Origin: Clostridia bacterium
Lineage (GTDB): Bacteria > Bacillota_A > Clostridia > Christensenellales > Borkfalkiaceae
Length of the DNA stretch: 10,768 nucleotides
Reading direction: 5' to 3'
Assembly: GCA_017457015.1 (NCBI GenBank)
Contig: JAFTIG010000017.1
Span: 1 to 10,768, forward strand
In this document: piece after piece, positions 1 to 7,711 of the stretch
How positions within the stretch are numbered: position 1 is the first letter of the stretch
Layout: each line of letters starts with the position of its first letter
The notes under the pieces: model-generated
Databases searched by the model: none
What the model was told of the DNA's origin: nothing
What the model saw: the letters and a program-made list of their open reading frames with translations, nothing else
Position numbers and translations under genes: made by a program

Positions 1-506
1 TGCTCAAAGAAATAGGCGTTGAATACGTTATTATCGGACACAGTGAACGTCGTCAATATTTTGGCGAAACGGATGAATCCGTTAATATGAGATTAAAACA
101 GGCTCTCGCAAAAGGACTTAAACCTATCGTTTGCGTTGGTGAAACGCTTACCGAAAGAGAAAAGAATAAAACTAAAAAGGTTTTAAAGAAACAAGTTCTT
201 GAAGGATTTAAGGACGTTACCGATTTTACCGATATCGTTATCGCGTACGAACCCGTATGGGCAATCGGTACGGGTAAAACCGCAACTGCAGAAGACGCGA
301 ATAAGACTATCGGCTACATCAGAAGTCTTGTTAAAAAGACTTGGGGTGCAGAAGTTGCTAAATCTCTCCGTATTCAATACGGTGGTAGTATGAAACCCGG
401 CAACGCTAAAGAACTTATGGCTGAAAGGCATATAGACGGTGGACTTATCGGCGGTGCAGCGTTAAAGGCTAGTGACTTTGCGGCAATCGTAAACTACAAA
501 GGCTAA
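1..506 (+). CDS. tpiA: Triosephosphate isomerase, C-terminal two thirds (partial)
   Basis: Glycolytic enzyme that interconverts dihydroxyacetone phosphate and glyceraldehyde 3-phosphate in the cytosol. The reading frame is open from the left edge (first whole codon at base 3) and codes for 167 residues. About 80 N-terminal residues are missing compared with the usual ~250. The catalytic histidine lies in GHSERR (codon at 39-41). The catalytic glutamate lies in [11 protein letters not shown] (codon at 249-251), which also forms the flexible loop 6. The phosphate-gripping YGGS and GGLIGGAAL segments follow. No key residue is lost in the visible part. gpmI follows after a 63-bp gap that holds a hairpin, which fits a glycolytic cluster. 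The internal ATG at 87 is not a start, because conserved TPI sequence continues upstream of it. Confidence 0.97.
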   Translation, partial: LKEIGVEYVIIGHSERRQYFGETDESVNMRLKQALAKGLKPIVCVGETLTEREKNKTKKVLKKQVLEGFKDVTDFTDIVIAYEPVWAIGTGKTATAEDANKTIGYIRSLVKKTWGAEVAKSLRIQYGGSMKPGNAKELMAERHIDGGLIGGAALKASDFAAIVNYKG

Positions 507-522
507 TAAAATTCAAATAAAA

Positions 523-552
523 AAAAGGCACAAATCGCGGTTTGTGCCTTTT
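523..552 (+). terminator. Hairpin terminator after tpiA
   Basis: A perfect 12-bp stem, AAAAGGCACAAA (523-534) with TTTGTGCCTTTT (541-552), has a 6-base loop. The A-run before and T-run after make it a possible bidirectional terminator. The T-tract is only four bases and no clear promoter lies between it and gpmI, so it probably lets some transcription through. Confidence 0.7.
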
Positions 553-569
553 AACAAGGATAGAAGAAA

Positions 570-2111
570 ATGAAAAATAGACCTAATTGTATTATAATAA
601 TGGACGGCTACGGCAGTAGTTGTGAAAAGGTGGGTAACGCTATTTCTTGCGCCCAGAGCGAGAACGTAAACGCACTTATGAGAGAATATCCTTCTACGCT
701 TATCGGTGCTAGTGGAATGGACGTAGGACTTCCCGACGGTCAGATGGGCAACTCTGAAGTAGGGCATCTTAATATGGGTGCAGGCAGAATAGTTTATCAA
801 GAACTTACTCGTATCACTAAATCTATTAAAGACGGCGATTTTTACGCTAACGAAGAGTTTTTAACGGCGATTAAAAACGCAAAAGAAAACGGTAAGAAAC
901 TGCACCTTTACGGACTTTTATCAGACGGTGGCGTTCACAGTCACATAACGCATCTTTACGCACTTATAGAACTTGCTAAAAAAGAAGGTTTAAAGGACGT
1001 GTTCGTTCACTGTTTCCTTGACGGCCGCGACGTTTCACCGACTAGCGGTGCAGACTTTATAAAAGACCTTAAATCACAAATGGATAAACTATCTTTCGGT
1101 ACTATCGCGTCGGTTGGCGGTAGATATTACGTTATGGATAGAGATAACCGTTGGGAAAGGGTAGAAAAGGCTTACGATATGATGACTGCAGGTATCGGCG
1201 AAAAGACTGAAGATGCGGAAAGTTACGTTCGCGCTTCTTATGAAAATGGCGTTACCGACGAATTTGTAATTCCCGCATGCGTAGTTAAAGACGGCAAGCC
1301 CGTAGGCTTAATTGAAAAAGGCGACAGTATAATATTTTTTAACTTCCGTCCCGACCGTGCGCGTCAAATAACCCGCGCAATGAGTGAAAAAGAATTTGAT
1401 GGATTTGAGAGAAAAACTGGCTTTATCGATCCCACGTATATATGTTTTACGAGATACGACGCAAGTTTTACCAACGTAAAAATAGCGTTCAAACCTCAAG
1501 TCTTAACTAATACTTTGGGTGAATATATTTCTTCGCTCGGCTTAAAACAACTTCGTATTGCGGAAACGGAAAAATACGCACACGTAACCTTCTTCTTTAA
1601 CGGTGGCGTAGAAAAACCCAACGCTAATGAAGATAGAGAACTTATCGCGTCTCCCAAGGTTGCTACTTATGACTTGCAACCGGAAATGAGTGCGGTAGAA
1701 GTTACCGAAAGAGCAATTGAAAAACTCGATACCGGCGATTACGACGTTATGATATTAAACTTTGCAAACTGTGATATGGTAGGGCATACCGGCGTATTTG
1801 ACGCGGCAGTGACGGCAGTTAAGACAGTTGATGCGTGTGTGAAAAAAGTAATCGATAAAATTTTAGAGTTGGGCGGTTGTGCAATAGTAACGGCTGACCA
1901 CGGCAATGCTGATAAGATGATAGATGCGGACGGATCTCCGTTTACCGCACATACTACGAATAAAGTTCCGTTTATAGTAGTGGGGAAAGACTTCGTAGGC
2001 AAAAAATTGCGTGAAGGCGGTATACTTGCAGACGTTGCTCCGACACTCTTAAATATGATGGAAGTACCCGTTCCCGAAGAAATGAGCGGAAAAAGTTTGA
2101 TAATTGACTAA
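570..2111 (+). CDS. gpmI: 2,3-bisphosphoglycerate-independent phosphoglycerate mutase
   Basis: Interconverts 3-phosphoglycerate and 2-phosphoglycerate in glycolysis, using two Mn ions and a phosphoserine intermediate. The 513 residues match the usual family length of about 510. The start is set by AAGGA at 556-560, nine bases before the ATG. The phosphatase-domain metal ligands are present: Asp12 (MDGYG), nucleophile Ser62 (GNSEVGH), Asp402 and His406 (CDMVGH), Asp443-His444 (TADHG) and His461 (TAH). The phosphotransferase-domain substrate residues are also there: His123 (VHSH), Arg153-Asp154 (DGRD), Arg185, Arg191, Arg260/Arg263 (FRPDR) and Lys335. The enzyme therefore looks intact. It follows tpiA, as in many Bacillota glycolytic clusters, and a new promoter for secG begins right after its stop. 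Confidence 0.98.
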   Translation: MKNRPNCIIIMDGYGSSCEKVGNAISCAQSENVNALMREYPSTLIGASGMDVGLPDGQMGNSEVGHLNMGAGRIVYQELTRITKSIKDGDFYANEEFLTAIKNAKENGKKLHLYGLLSDGGVHSHITHLYALIELAKKEGLKDVFVHCFLDGRDVSPTSGADFIKDLKSQMDKLSFGTIASVGGRYYVMDRDNRWERVEKAYDMMTAGIGEKTEDAESYVRASYENGVTDEFVIPACVVKDGKPVGLIEKGDSIIFFNFRPDRARQITRAMSEKEFDGFERKTGFIDPTYICFTRYDASFTNVKIAFKPQVLTNTLGEYISSLGLKQLRIAETEKYAHVTFFFNGGVEKPNANEDRELIASPKVATYDLQPEMSAVEVTERAIEKLDTGDYDVMILNFANCDMVGHTGVFDAAVTAVKTVDACVKKVIDKILELGGCAIVTADHGNADKMIDADGSPFTAHTTNKVPFIVVGKDFVGKKLREGGILADVAPTLLNMMEVPVPEEMSGKSLIID

Positions 2112-2129
2112 AAAAATACTGAAAAATAG

Positions 2130-2158
2130 TTGAAAAAAACGCATTTGTATGATATAAT
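2130..2158 (+). promoter_or_regulatory. Sigma-A promoter for secG (and probably rnr)
   Basis: TTGAAA (2130-2135), a 17-base spacer and a perfect TATAAT (2153-2158). A TG one base upstream of the -10 box (2150-2151) makes it an extended -10 promoter as well. Transcription should start near 2165, giving a short leader that includes AAGGAG before secG. Confidence 0.85.
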
Positions 2159-2201
2159 CAACAATAGCGACGTTTAATTTCAGTCGTTTAAGGAGATAAT
2201 T

Positions 2202-2501
2202 ATGAACATGTTAAATATGCTTATGGCAAATTTTTGGACTATATGGCACGACTATATTAAGATTATAGCACTCGTCATTATGGCGCTTTGTGCTTTATTC
2301 GTAATTCTCGTGGTATTATTCCAACCCGGCAATTCTTCTGGTGTCGGTGCACTCGGCGGGCAGACCGAAACTTTTTTAGGTAAAAATAAGAGCAAGACTT
2401 TTGAACACAGAATGAAAAAACTTACCGTTATCAGCAGTATAGTTTTTGCAGTTCTCTGTATTGCTTTTGCAATCGTTGCTTACTTTGCATCGATAGCATA
2501 A
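2202..2501 (+). CDS. secG: Protein translocase subunit SecG
   Basis: Small membrane subunit of the SecYEG protein export channel. It has 99 residues, and the start is supported by AAGGAG (2190-2195) six bases upstream. Two membrane segments are visible, roughly residues 18-41 and 74-98. Between them lies the conserved cytoplasmic loop with the Gly-rich SSGVGALGGQTETFLGK motif typical of SecG. The N-terminus, with its repeated Met-Leu residues and two tryptophans before the first membrane segment, is slightly longer than in many SecG proteins. In Bacillota secG commonly lies just upstream of rnr and smpB, as it does here. It has its own strong promoter and is followed by a terminator-like hairpin. 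Confidence 0.95.
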   Translation: MNMLNMLMANFWTIWHDYIKIIALVIMALCALFVILVVLFQPGNSSGVGALGGQTETFLGKNKSKTFEHRMKKLTVISSIVFAVLCIAFAIVAYFASIA

Positions 2502-2518
2502 CTTAAATAAGTACTATC

Positions 2519-2550
2519 AAAGCGGTTCTGTTTCAGGACCGCTTTTATTT
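2519..2550 (+). terminator. Hairpin terminator after secG
   Basis: A 12-bp stem with one G-T pair, AAAGCGGTTCTG (2519-2530) with CAGGACCGCTTT (2534-2545), closes a TTT loop. It is followed by TATTTT. No convincing promoter lies in the 31 bases before rnr, so it probably attenuates secG-rnr readthrough rather than ending the operon. Confidence 0.8.
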
Positions 2551-2581
2551 TCGCCTTTACATAATTAAAAGAGAGAACTAT

Positions 2582-4489
2582 ATGGCAAAAAGAGAAACTA
2601 TTGAAGGTAAATTACAAGGCAACGAGCGCGGTTACGCGTTTTTAATTCCGTTTGAAGAAGGTAAAGAAGATTATTTCATACCGCACTCGGACCTAAAAGG
2701 CGCAATGCACGGCGATACAGTACTTGCCGAAACCACACGCGGTGAAGGGGCTCGAACTACCGCACGCGTTCTTAAAATTTTAGAGCGTGGGATAACGGAA
2801 CTTGTCGGTACTTACTTTAATTGTAAAAGCGGTGGCTTTGTTACTCCTGACGAGAGAAAATATTACAACGATATTTTTATTCCGTTTGGCAAAGGGGTGC
2901 GAGCAAAAGCAGGAGATAAGGTAGTAGTAAAAATTTTGTCTTATCCTAAAAGGCAAAACCCTGAAGGAATAGTCACAAAAATTTTAGGTCGACAGTTTGA
3001 GAAGAAAGCAGAACTAAAATCTATTTTATATTCGTATAATCTTCCCGACCGTTTTCCAAAGCAAACGTTAGCGGAGGCGAACGCCGTTTGTAAACCAGTT
3101 AATGAAATCGACCTTACGGGTAGAACTGATTATCGCGGGTTAGTTACTATGACTATAGACGGAGAAGACGCGCGTGACTTTGACGACGCTATAAGCATTG
3201 AAAAAATGGATGGTAAATATCGTCTTGGCGTCCATATTGCGGACGTAAGTAGTTACGTTAAATCGGGCGGAGAAATAGATAAAGAAGCCTTTTCAAGAGC
3301 AACTAGCGTATATTTTCCAGAACAGGTAATCCCTATGCTACCCGAAAGCCTTTGTAACGATATTTGTTCGTTGAAAGAAGGCGTTGATAGACTTACGCTG
3401 TCGTGCGTTATGATGGTAGATAAGTCGGGTAAGGTTTGCGATTACCTTATAACGCCGTCAGTGATAAAAAGCCGTGCGAGAATGACTTATACAAACGTTC
3501 AAAAGATTATAGACGGGGATAAGGAAATTATTAAAAAATATCAGCCGATAATACAAGAAATTAGACTTATGAACGAACTTGCCGATATTCTTATCGAAAA
3601 ACGCGATAAAGACGGCAGTATAGATCTTGACGTCAAAGAGAGCGCAATATTCGTCGATTCAAACGGGGATATCACGGTAAAAGCTGCAGAGCGTGATAAG
3701 GCGCACAGAATTATAGAAGAGTTTATGATACTAGCAAACTGTACGGTTGCAGAATATATGTTCTATTTAGAACAACCCTTTATATTCCGCGTACACGGTG
3801 AACCTACCGAAGAGCGATTAAACGGCTTTTACGACTTTTTGAACGGACTTGGCGTTCAATATAAAAGAAAGCGCGACGGCGTATTTCCCAAAGATTTTCA
3901 AACTATATTAAAAAATGCGGAAGGGACACCACAGTATACGCTTATAAACAGGGTAATGCTCCGTTCAATGCAAAAAGCCAAATATTCCCCTGTGGACATA
4001 GGGCACTTTGGTCTATCGGCAGAACATTACTGTCACTTTACTTCACCTATTAGACGCTATCCCGATTTAGTTATTCATAGAATTATAAAAGATTTTTTAT
4101 TAGGGAAAACGAATATTATAGAAAAGTACGGCGAGTACGTTTTCTCGGCGGCAAAGCAATCGTCAGAACAAGAAAAGAACGCTACCGAAGCCGAACGCGC
4201 CGTAGACGATTATTATAAGATTTTGTATATTAGCAATTACGTCGGGGAAGTGTTTGACGGTGTTATAAGCGGCGTTACTGGATTCGGCATTTTCGTTGAA
4301 CTTGAAAGCGGAGTCGAAGGTATAATAAAAATAGAAAACTTGCATACGAGAAAAAGACTAGTTCACGATCAAAAAAATTATACTTTATCTGACGGTAAAA
4401 TTACTTATAAACTCGGACAAAAGGTGAAAATTAAAGTAGTAGGAGTAAATCTAGGCGAAAGACGAGCGGAATTTATATTGAGTGAGTAG
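2582..4489 (+). CDS. rnr: Ribonuclease R (RNB-family 3'-5' exoribonuclease), short form
   Basis: Processive 3'-5' exoribonuclease that degrades structured RNA and, with SmpB-tmRNA, the faulty mRNAs released from stalled ribosomes. It has 635 residues. Two cold-shock-type OB domains fill roughly residues 5-130. The RNB catalytic domain (about 180-505) holds the four metal-binding aspartates Asp193, Asp199, Asp201 and Asp202 in IDGEDARDFDD, and the HFTSPIRRYPDL motif near 485-496. An S1 RNA-binding domain follows (about 552-633). The usual N-terminal winged-helix domain and the long basic C-terminal tail are both absent, so it is shorter than the ~700-800 residues of most RNase R. The terminator just upstream leaves no room for a longer start. 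smpB follows after 59 bases. Confidence 0.95.
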   Translation: MAKRETIEGKLQGNERGYAFLIPFEEGKEDYFIPHSDLKGAMHGDTVLAETTRGEGARTTARVLKILERGITELVGTYFNCKSGGFVTPDERKYYNDIFIPFGKGVRAKAGDKVVVKILSYPKRQNPEGIVTKILGRQFEKKAELKSILYSYNLPDRFPKQTLAEANAVCKPVNEIDLTGRTDYRGLVTMTIDGEDARDFDDAISIEKMDGKYRLGVHIADVSSYVKSGGEIDKEAFSRATSVYFPEQVIPMLPESLCNDICSLKEGVDRLTLSCVMMVDKSGKVCDYLITPSVIKSRARMTYTNVQKIIDGDKEIIKKYQPIIQEIRLMNELADILIEKRDKDGSIDLDVKESAIFVDSNGDITVKAAERDKAHRIIEEFMILANCTVAEYMFYLEQPFIFRVHGEPTEERLNGFYDFLNGLGVQYKRKRDGVFPKDFQTILKNAEGTPQYTLINRVMLRSMQKAKYSPVDIGHFGLSAEHYCHFTSPIRRYPDLVIHRIIKDFLLGKTNIIEKYGEYVFSAAKQSSEQEKNATEAERAVDDYYKILYISNYVGEVFDGVISGVTGFGIFVELESGVEGIIKIENLHTRKRLVHDQKNYTLSDGKITYKLGQKVKIKVVGVNLGERRAEFILSE

Positions 4490-4498
4490 CGTAAATTA

Positions 4499-4527
4499 TT
4501 GCAAAATATAATAAAATGTAGTAAAAT
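4499..4527 (+). promoter_or_regulatory. Possible promoter for smpB-metY-metA
   Basis: TTGCAA (4499-4504), a 17-base spacer and TAAAAT (4522-4527) in the short rnr-smpB gap. An overlapping TATAAT (4507-4512) has no -35 partner at a suitable distance. If real, this promoter would also serve the methionine genes, because the gaps between smpB, metY and metA are only 18 bases each. Confidence 0.5.
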
Positions 4528-4548
4528 ATGTTATTAGGAGAAACTTTA

Positions 4549-5004
4549 ATGGAAGAAAAGACTATATGCCTAAATAGACAGGCGTCACACGAATATTTTA
4601 TTCTTGAACGCGTAGAAGCTGGCATAGTGCTAGAGGGCAGTGAAGTTAAATCGTTAAGGCTCGGCAACGTTAATCTAAAAGATAGTTTTTGCGTTTCATA
4701 CGGCGGAGAGATGTTTATTAAAAATATGCATATCGCCATATACGATAAAGCAGGGGCTTTTAACACTCGCGACAGTCGCAGGGATAGAAAACTGTTACTG
4801 CACGGTAGTGAAATAGTTAAACTCAATGCAAAGGTGCAGCAAAAGGGCTTGACGCTCGTTCCGCTAAAACTTTACTTTAAACAGTCGCTCATTAAAATGG
4901 AACTAGGACTTTGTCAAGGTAAACATACTTACGACAAAAAGCGTTCGCTTATGGAAAAGGATATAAAAAGAGAAAAAGAACGTGAAATTAAAAATTATAG
5001 ATAA
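4549..5004 (+). CDS. smpB: SsrA-binding protein SmpB
   Basis: OB-fold protein that binds the tRNA-like part of tmRNA and delivers it to ribosomes stalled on broken mRNA. I chose the ATG at 4549 (151 residues, beginning MEEKTICLN) because AGGAG (4536-4540) stands eight bases before it. The in-frame ATG at 4528 lies upstream of that site and would add seven unconserved residues. Family landmarks are NRQASHEY near the start, GIVLEGSEVKSLR, the basic RDSRRDRKLLLH stretch, LVPLKLYFK, and the C-terminal GKHTYDKKRSLMEKDIKREKER tail that enters the ribosomal A site and mRNA channel. Its RNA partner ssrA is encoded 2.35 kb downstream, separated from it by metY and metA. Confidence 0.96.
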   Translation: MEEKTICLNRQASHEYFILERVEAGIVLEGSEVKSLRLGNVNLKDSFCVSYGGEMFIKNMHIAIYDKAGAFNTRDSRRDRKLLLHGSEIVKLNAKVQQKGLTLVPLKLYFKQSLIKMELGLCQGKHTYDKKRSLMEKDIKREKEREIKNYR

Positions 5005-5022
5005 CTATAAGGAGAAAACACT

Positions 5023-6309
5023 ATGGCAAACAAAAAGAGAATTGAAACCGTTTGTATTCAGGGTGGATATACGCCGAAAAACGGAGAACCTAGGCAGATA
5101 CCTATTTATCAGAGTACTACTTTTAAGTACGATACTAGTGAAGATATGGGCAAACTTTTCGACTTGGAAGCAAGTGGTTATTTTTATACTAGACTTCAAA
5201 ATCCCACCAACGATTTAGTTGCTGCAAAACTTTGTGAACTTGAAGGTGGCTCGGCTGCAATGCTTACTTCGTCGGGACAAGCGGCAAACTTTTATGCAGT
5301 GTTTAATATTGCAAATGCAGGCGATCACGTAATATCGAGTTCTGCAATTTACGGCGGAACGTTTAACTTGTTTGCCGTTACTATGAAAAAAATGGGCGTC
5401 GATTTTACTTTTATTTCTCCCGATAGCACTGAAGAAGAAATAGACGCGGCATTTCGTCCCAATACCAAAGCGGTGTTCGGTGAAACGATTGCAAATCCTG
5501 CGTGTTCAGTTCTCGATATAGAATTTTTTGCACGCGTTGCGCATAAACATGGCGTTCCGTTTATTATAGATAACACTTTCGCGACGCCTATAAACTGCCG
5601 TCCTATTGAGTGGGGTGCGGATATTGTAACGCATTCTACCACTAAATATATAGACGGGCACGGCGTATCCATTGGAGGTGCGATTATTGACGCAGGTAAA
5701 TTTGATTGGATGGCACACGCCGATAAATTTCCCGGATTAACTACGCCTGACGACAGTTATCACGGCATAGTGTATGCGGAAAAATTCGGTAAAGAAGGCG
5801 CGTTTATCACCAAGGCAACCGCGCAACTTATGAGAGATTTTGGTTCAATTCAATCTCCACAACACGCGTTTTATATCAATTTAGGTTTGGAAAGTTTACA
5901 CGTTAGAATGAAACGCCACTGTGAAAACGCTCAAAAGATAGCAGAGTTTTTGCAAAAGAGCGATAAAATCGAGTGGGTTAGATATTGTGGACTTAAAGAA
6001 GATAAGTATTACGAACTCGGTCAAAAATATTTACCTAACGGTTCGTGTGGCGTAATCAGTTTTTCCGTCAAGGGCAATAGAGCGACTGCTGAAAAGTTTA
6101 TGAAGAGTTTAAAGGTTGCAGCGATCGAAACGCACGTTGCAGATGCAAGAACTTGTTGTTTACACCCTGCAAATGCAACGCATCGTCAAATGACGGATGC
6201 CCAACTCGAAGCGGCAGGTATTCCGCCGACACTTATCAGATATTCGTGCGGTCTTGAAAATGCCGACGATTTAATTGAAGATATTGCACAGGCACTCGAT
6301 CAGATTTAA
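5023..6309 (+). CDS. metY: O-acetylhomoserine sulfhydrylase (PLP-dependent, Cys/Met metabolism family)
   Basis: Makes homocysteine from O-acetylhomoserine and sulfide, bypassing cystathionine. It has 428 residues, typical for the family, and AAGGAG (5009-5014) lies eight bases before the start. The cofactor lysine is Lys208 in HSTTKYIDGHG. Asp183 in IIDNTFATP should contact the pyridine nitrogen, and YTRLQNPT (from residue 55) and SSGQAA (from 83) supply phosphate-binding residues. The long insert after the PLP lysine (DKFPGLTTPDDSYHG region) separates this subgroup from cystathionine gamma-synthase and beta-lyase. metA follows after 18 bases and makes the acetylated substrate, so the assignment to acetylhomoserine is well supported by context. 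No riboswitch fits in the 18-base gap upstream. Confidence 0.93.
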   Translation: MANKKRIETVCIQGGYTPKNGEPRQIPIYQSTTFKYDTSEDMGKLFDLEASGYFYTRLQNPTNDLVAAKLCELEGGSAAMLTSSGQAANFYAVFNIANAGDHVISSSAIYGGTFNLFAVTMKKMGVDFTFISPDSTEEEIDAAFRPNTKAVFGETIANPACSVLDIEFFARVAHKHGVPFIIDNTFATPINCRPIEWGADIVTHSTTKYIDGHGVSIGGAIIDAGKFDWMAHADKFPGLTTPDDSYHGIVYAEKFGKEGAFITKATAQLMRDFGSIQSPQHAFYINLGLESLHVRMKRHCENAQKIAEFLQKSDKIEWVRYCGLKEDKYYELGQKYLPNGSCGVISFSVKGNRATAEKFMKSLKVAAIETHVADARTCCLHPANATHRQMTDAQLEAAGIPPTLIRYSCGLENADDLIEDIAQALDQI

Positions 6310-6327
6310 GAAAAAGGGGGCGTAAAT

Positions 6328-7239
6328 ATGCCTATAATAGTACCAAAAGATATCCCCGCATCAAAAATTTTGCAATCAGAAAATATATTCGTAATGAATG
6401 ATAAGCGGGCAAAAAATCAGGACATTCGTCCTTTAGAGATTGCTATCGTAAATCTTATGCCTACAAAAATCGTTACTGAAACGCAACTTATGCGTTTACT
6501 TTCCAACTCACCGTTGCAGGTAAATATTACACTCGTCAGCACGGAAACGTACGTAGGGAAGAATACACCGCTCGAACATTTGGAAAGGTTTTACAAGTCG
6601 TTTAACGAGATAAAAAACAGAAAGTTTGACGGTATGATAATCACGGGCGCACCGGTAGAAGAAATGGAGTTCTCTGAAGTAAAATACTGGAAAGAACTTG
6701 AAGAGATATTTGAGTTTGCAAAAAAGAGCGTGACGAGTACGCTGTTTATTTGTTGGGGTGCACAGGCAGCACTGCATTATTATTACGGTATACAAAAACA
6801 TATTTTGCCAAAAAAAATTTTTGGAGTATATAAGCATAAAAAACTCGTAAAGTACGATAAACTGTTAAAGGGTACGGACGATAGATTTTTCATGCCACAC
6901 TCACGTCATACAACCGTTTACGAAGAAGATATAAAGAACTGTAAGGACTTGGTTTTACTTGCAAGTTCAAAGCAGGCAGGGGCAAGCATAATAAGATCTA
7001 AAGATAATAAGTTTATCTTTATAACTGGGCACGCCGAGTACGACAGAGATACTTTGGAACTTGAATATAAAAGAGATTTGTCTAAAGGCTTAAAAATCCA
7101 ACCGCCTGAAAATTATTACGTTAACGGCGATCACGGCGAAATTAAAATGTGTTGGGTTTCTACCGCAAATTTAATTTATATGAACTGGTTAAACCATTAC
7201 GTATATCAATTAACGCCGTATGAGATAGATAGCATATAA
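6328..7239 (+). CDS. metA: Homoserine O-acetyltransferase, MetA type
   Basis: Activates homoserine by acylation at the first committed step of methionine synthesis. The 303 residues match the MetA/HTS family (class I glutamine-amidotransferase-like fold). The catalytic triad is visible: Cys142 in FICWGAQAA, and His235 and Glu237 in TGHAEYD. Residue 111 is Glu (GAPVEEMEF). In published work on this family Glu111 selects acetyl-CoA, whereas the E. coli enzyme has Gly there and uses succinyl-CoA. I therefore infer an acetyltransferase despite the family's common name of succinyltransferase. The start follows an AAGGGGG ribosome binding site. metY lies directly upstream, giving a matched two-gene pathway, and the ssrA leader region begins right after the stop. 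Confidence 0.94.
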   Translation: MPIIVPKDIPASKILQSENIFVMNDKRAKNQDIRPLEIAIVNLMPTKIVTETQLMRLLSNSPLQVNITLVSTETYVGKNTPLEHLERFYKSFNEIKNRKFDGMIITGAPVEEMEFSEVKYWKELEEIFEFAKKSVTSTLFICWGAQAALHYYYGIQKHILPKKIFGVYKHKKLVKYDKLLKGTDDRFFMPHSRHTTVYEEDIKNCKDLVLLASSKQAGASIIRSKDNKFIFITGHAEYDRDTLELEYKRDLSKGLKIQPPENYYVNGDHGEIKMCWVSTANLIYMNWLNHYVYQLTPYEIDSI

Positions 7240-7240
7240 T
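7210..7240 (+). promoter_or_regulatory. Weak candidate promoter for ssrA
   Basis: A perfect TATAAT (7235-7240) overlaps the metA stop, with TTAACG (7210-7215) 19 bases upstream. The spacer is long and the -35 poor. If used, it would give a precursor with about 110 bases ahead of the mature tmRNA, to be removed by RNase P. Otherwise ssrA depends on transcription from upstream. Confidence 0.3.
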
Positions 7241-7253
7241 AAAGTTAGTAATC

Positions 7254-7352
7254 TTCCAAAAAGTATCGAAGAACTTTTTGGAAAGAGAAAGAGCAATGGA
7301 GTGAAATTACACTTTATTTTGTAATAAAGTGTAGTATAGCGGAATTTGCTCT
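7254..7352 (+). other. Hairpins in the ssrA 5' leader
   Basis: The metA-ssrA gap holds no gene but three pairings. TTCCAAAAAGT (7254-7264) pairs with ACTTTTTGGAA (7273-7283). TACACTTTATT (7308-7318) pairs perfectly with AATAAAGTGTA (7323-7333) around a TTGT loop. AGAGCAA (7290-7296) pairs with TTGCTCT (7346-7352) and encloses the second hairpin. None is followed by a T-tract, so they are not ordinary terminators. They may be processing structures of the tmRNA precursor or mRNA-end stabilisers for metA. Confidence 0.6.
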
Positions 7353-7358
7353 GACGAG

Positions 7359-7711
7359 GGGGGCGATTCAGTTTCGATTGGGCGACCGAGAAAAGACGTA
7401 AGCATACCGAAGGCTCGACTTCGTAAAAACGGAACTTAAATTTAAATGCTAACAATAACGAAGTAGCATACGCTGCATAACTAAAGCGTACGTCTTACCT
7501 TTTCTCTCCCGTTGGAAGGGGATAAGGCGTCAATTAGACGGGGAACTGTTAATTTATTTTGATTGCGGTATATTAACGGAATTAAGTAATCTTGGGAACG
7601 TTAAAGGTCGCTGACGGCCGTGACTTTTCTGAAATTTAATCGTCGGATAAGTATGTAGAAGGTTTTTTTAAAGCGTTCAAGACTGGGGTGCAAATCCCCA
7701 CGTCTCCACCA
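7359..7711 (+). ncRNA. ssrA: Transfer-messenger RNA (tmRNA), one-piece
   Basis: Rescues stalled ribosomes with SmpB by acting first as an alanyl-tRNA and then as mRNA for a degradation tag. The 5' end GGGGGCGATTC is the classic tmRNA start. Its first seven bases (7359-7365) pair with CGTCTCC (7701-7707), followed by discriminator A and CCA (7708-7711). The T-arm is TGGGG/CCCCA (7684-7688, 7696-7700) with a TGCAAAT loop. The GCATACCGAAGG and ACTTCGTAAAAACGG blocks (about 7401-7433) correspond to conserved tmRNA sequence upstream of the tag. TAAGTATGTAG (about 7647-7657) matches the conserved 3' part. Its 353 bases are normal. The 3' end is shared with a minus-strand recombinase gene, but the mature RNA is complete. 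The gene follows smpB-metY-metA. Confidence 0.96.
7448..7480 (+). other. tmRNA tag reading frame (ANNNEVAYAA)
   Basis: Within ssrA, GCT at 7448 opens a frame of ten codons, Ala-Asn-Asn-Asn-Glu-Val-Ala-Tyr-Ala-Ala, ending with TAA at 7478. It lies after an A/T-rich stretch, as tag frames do, and ends in the Ala-Ala expected by ClpXP-type proteases. The resume codon GCT is inferred from the family pattern. Confidence 0.85.

Noticed and set aside
4528..4548. Upstream ATG as the smpB start.
   Set aside because: The AGGAG site lies downstream of this ATG and is correctly spaced for 4549; the seven extra residues are not typical of SmpB.
7254..7283. Classical terminator after metA.
   Set aside because: The 11-bp stem is followed by AAGAGAAAGAG rather than a T-tract.
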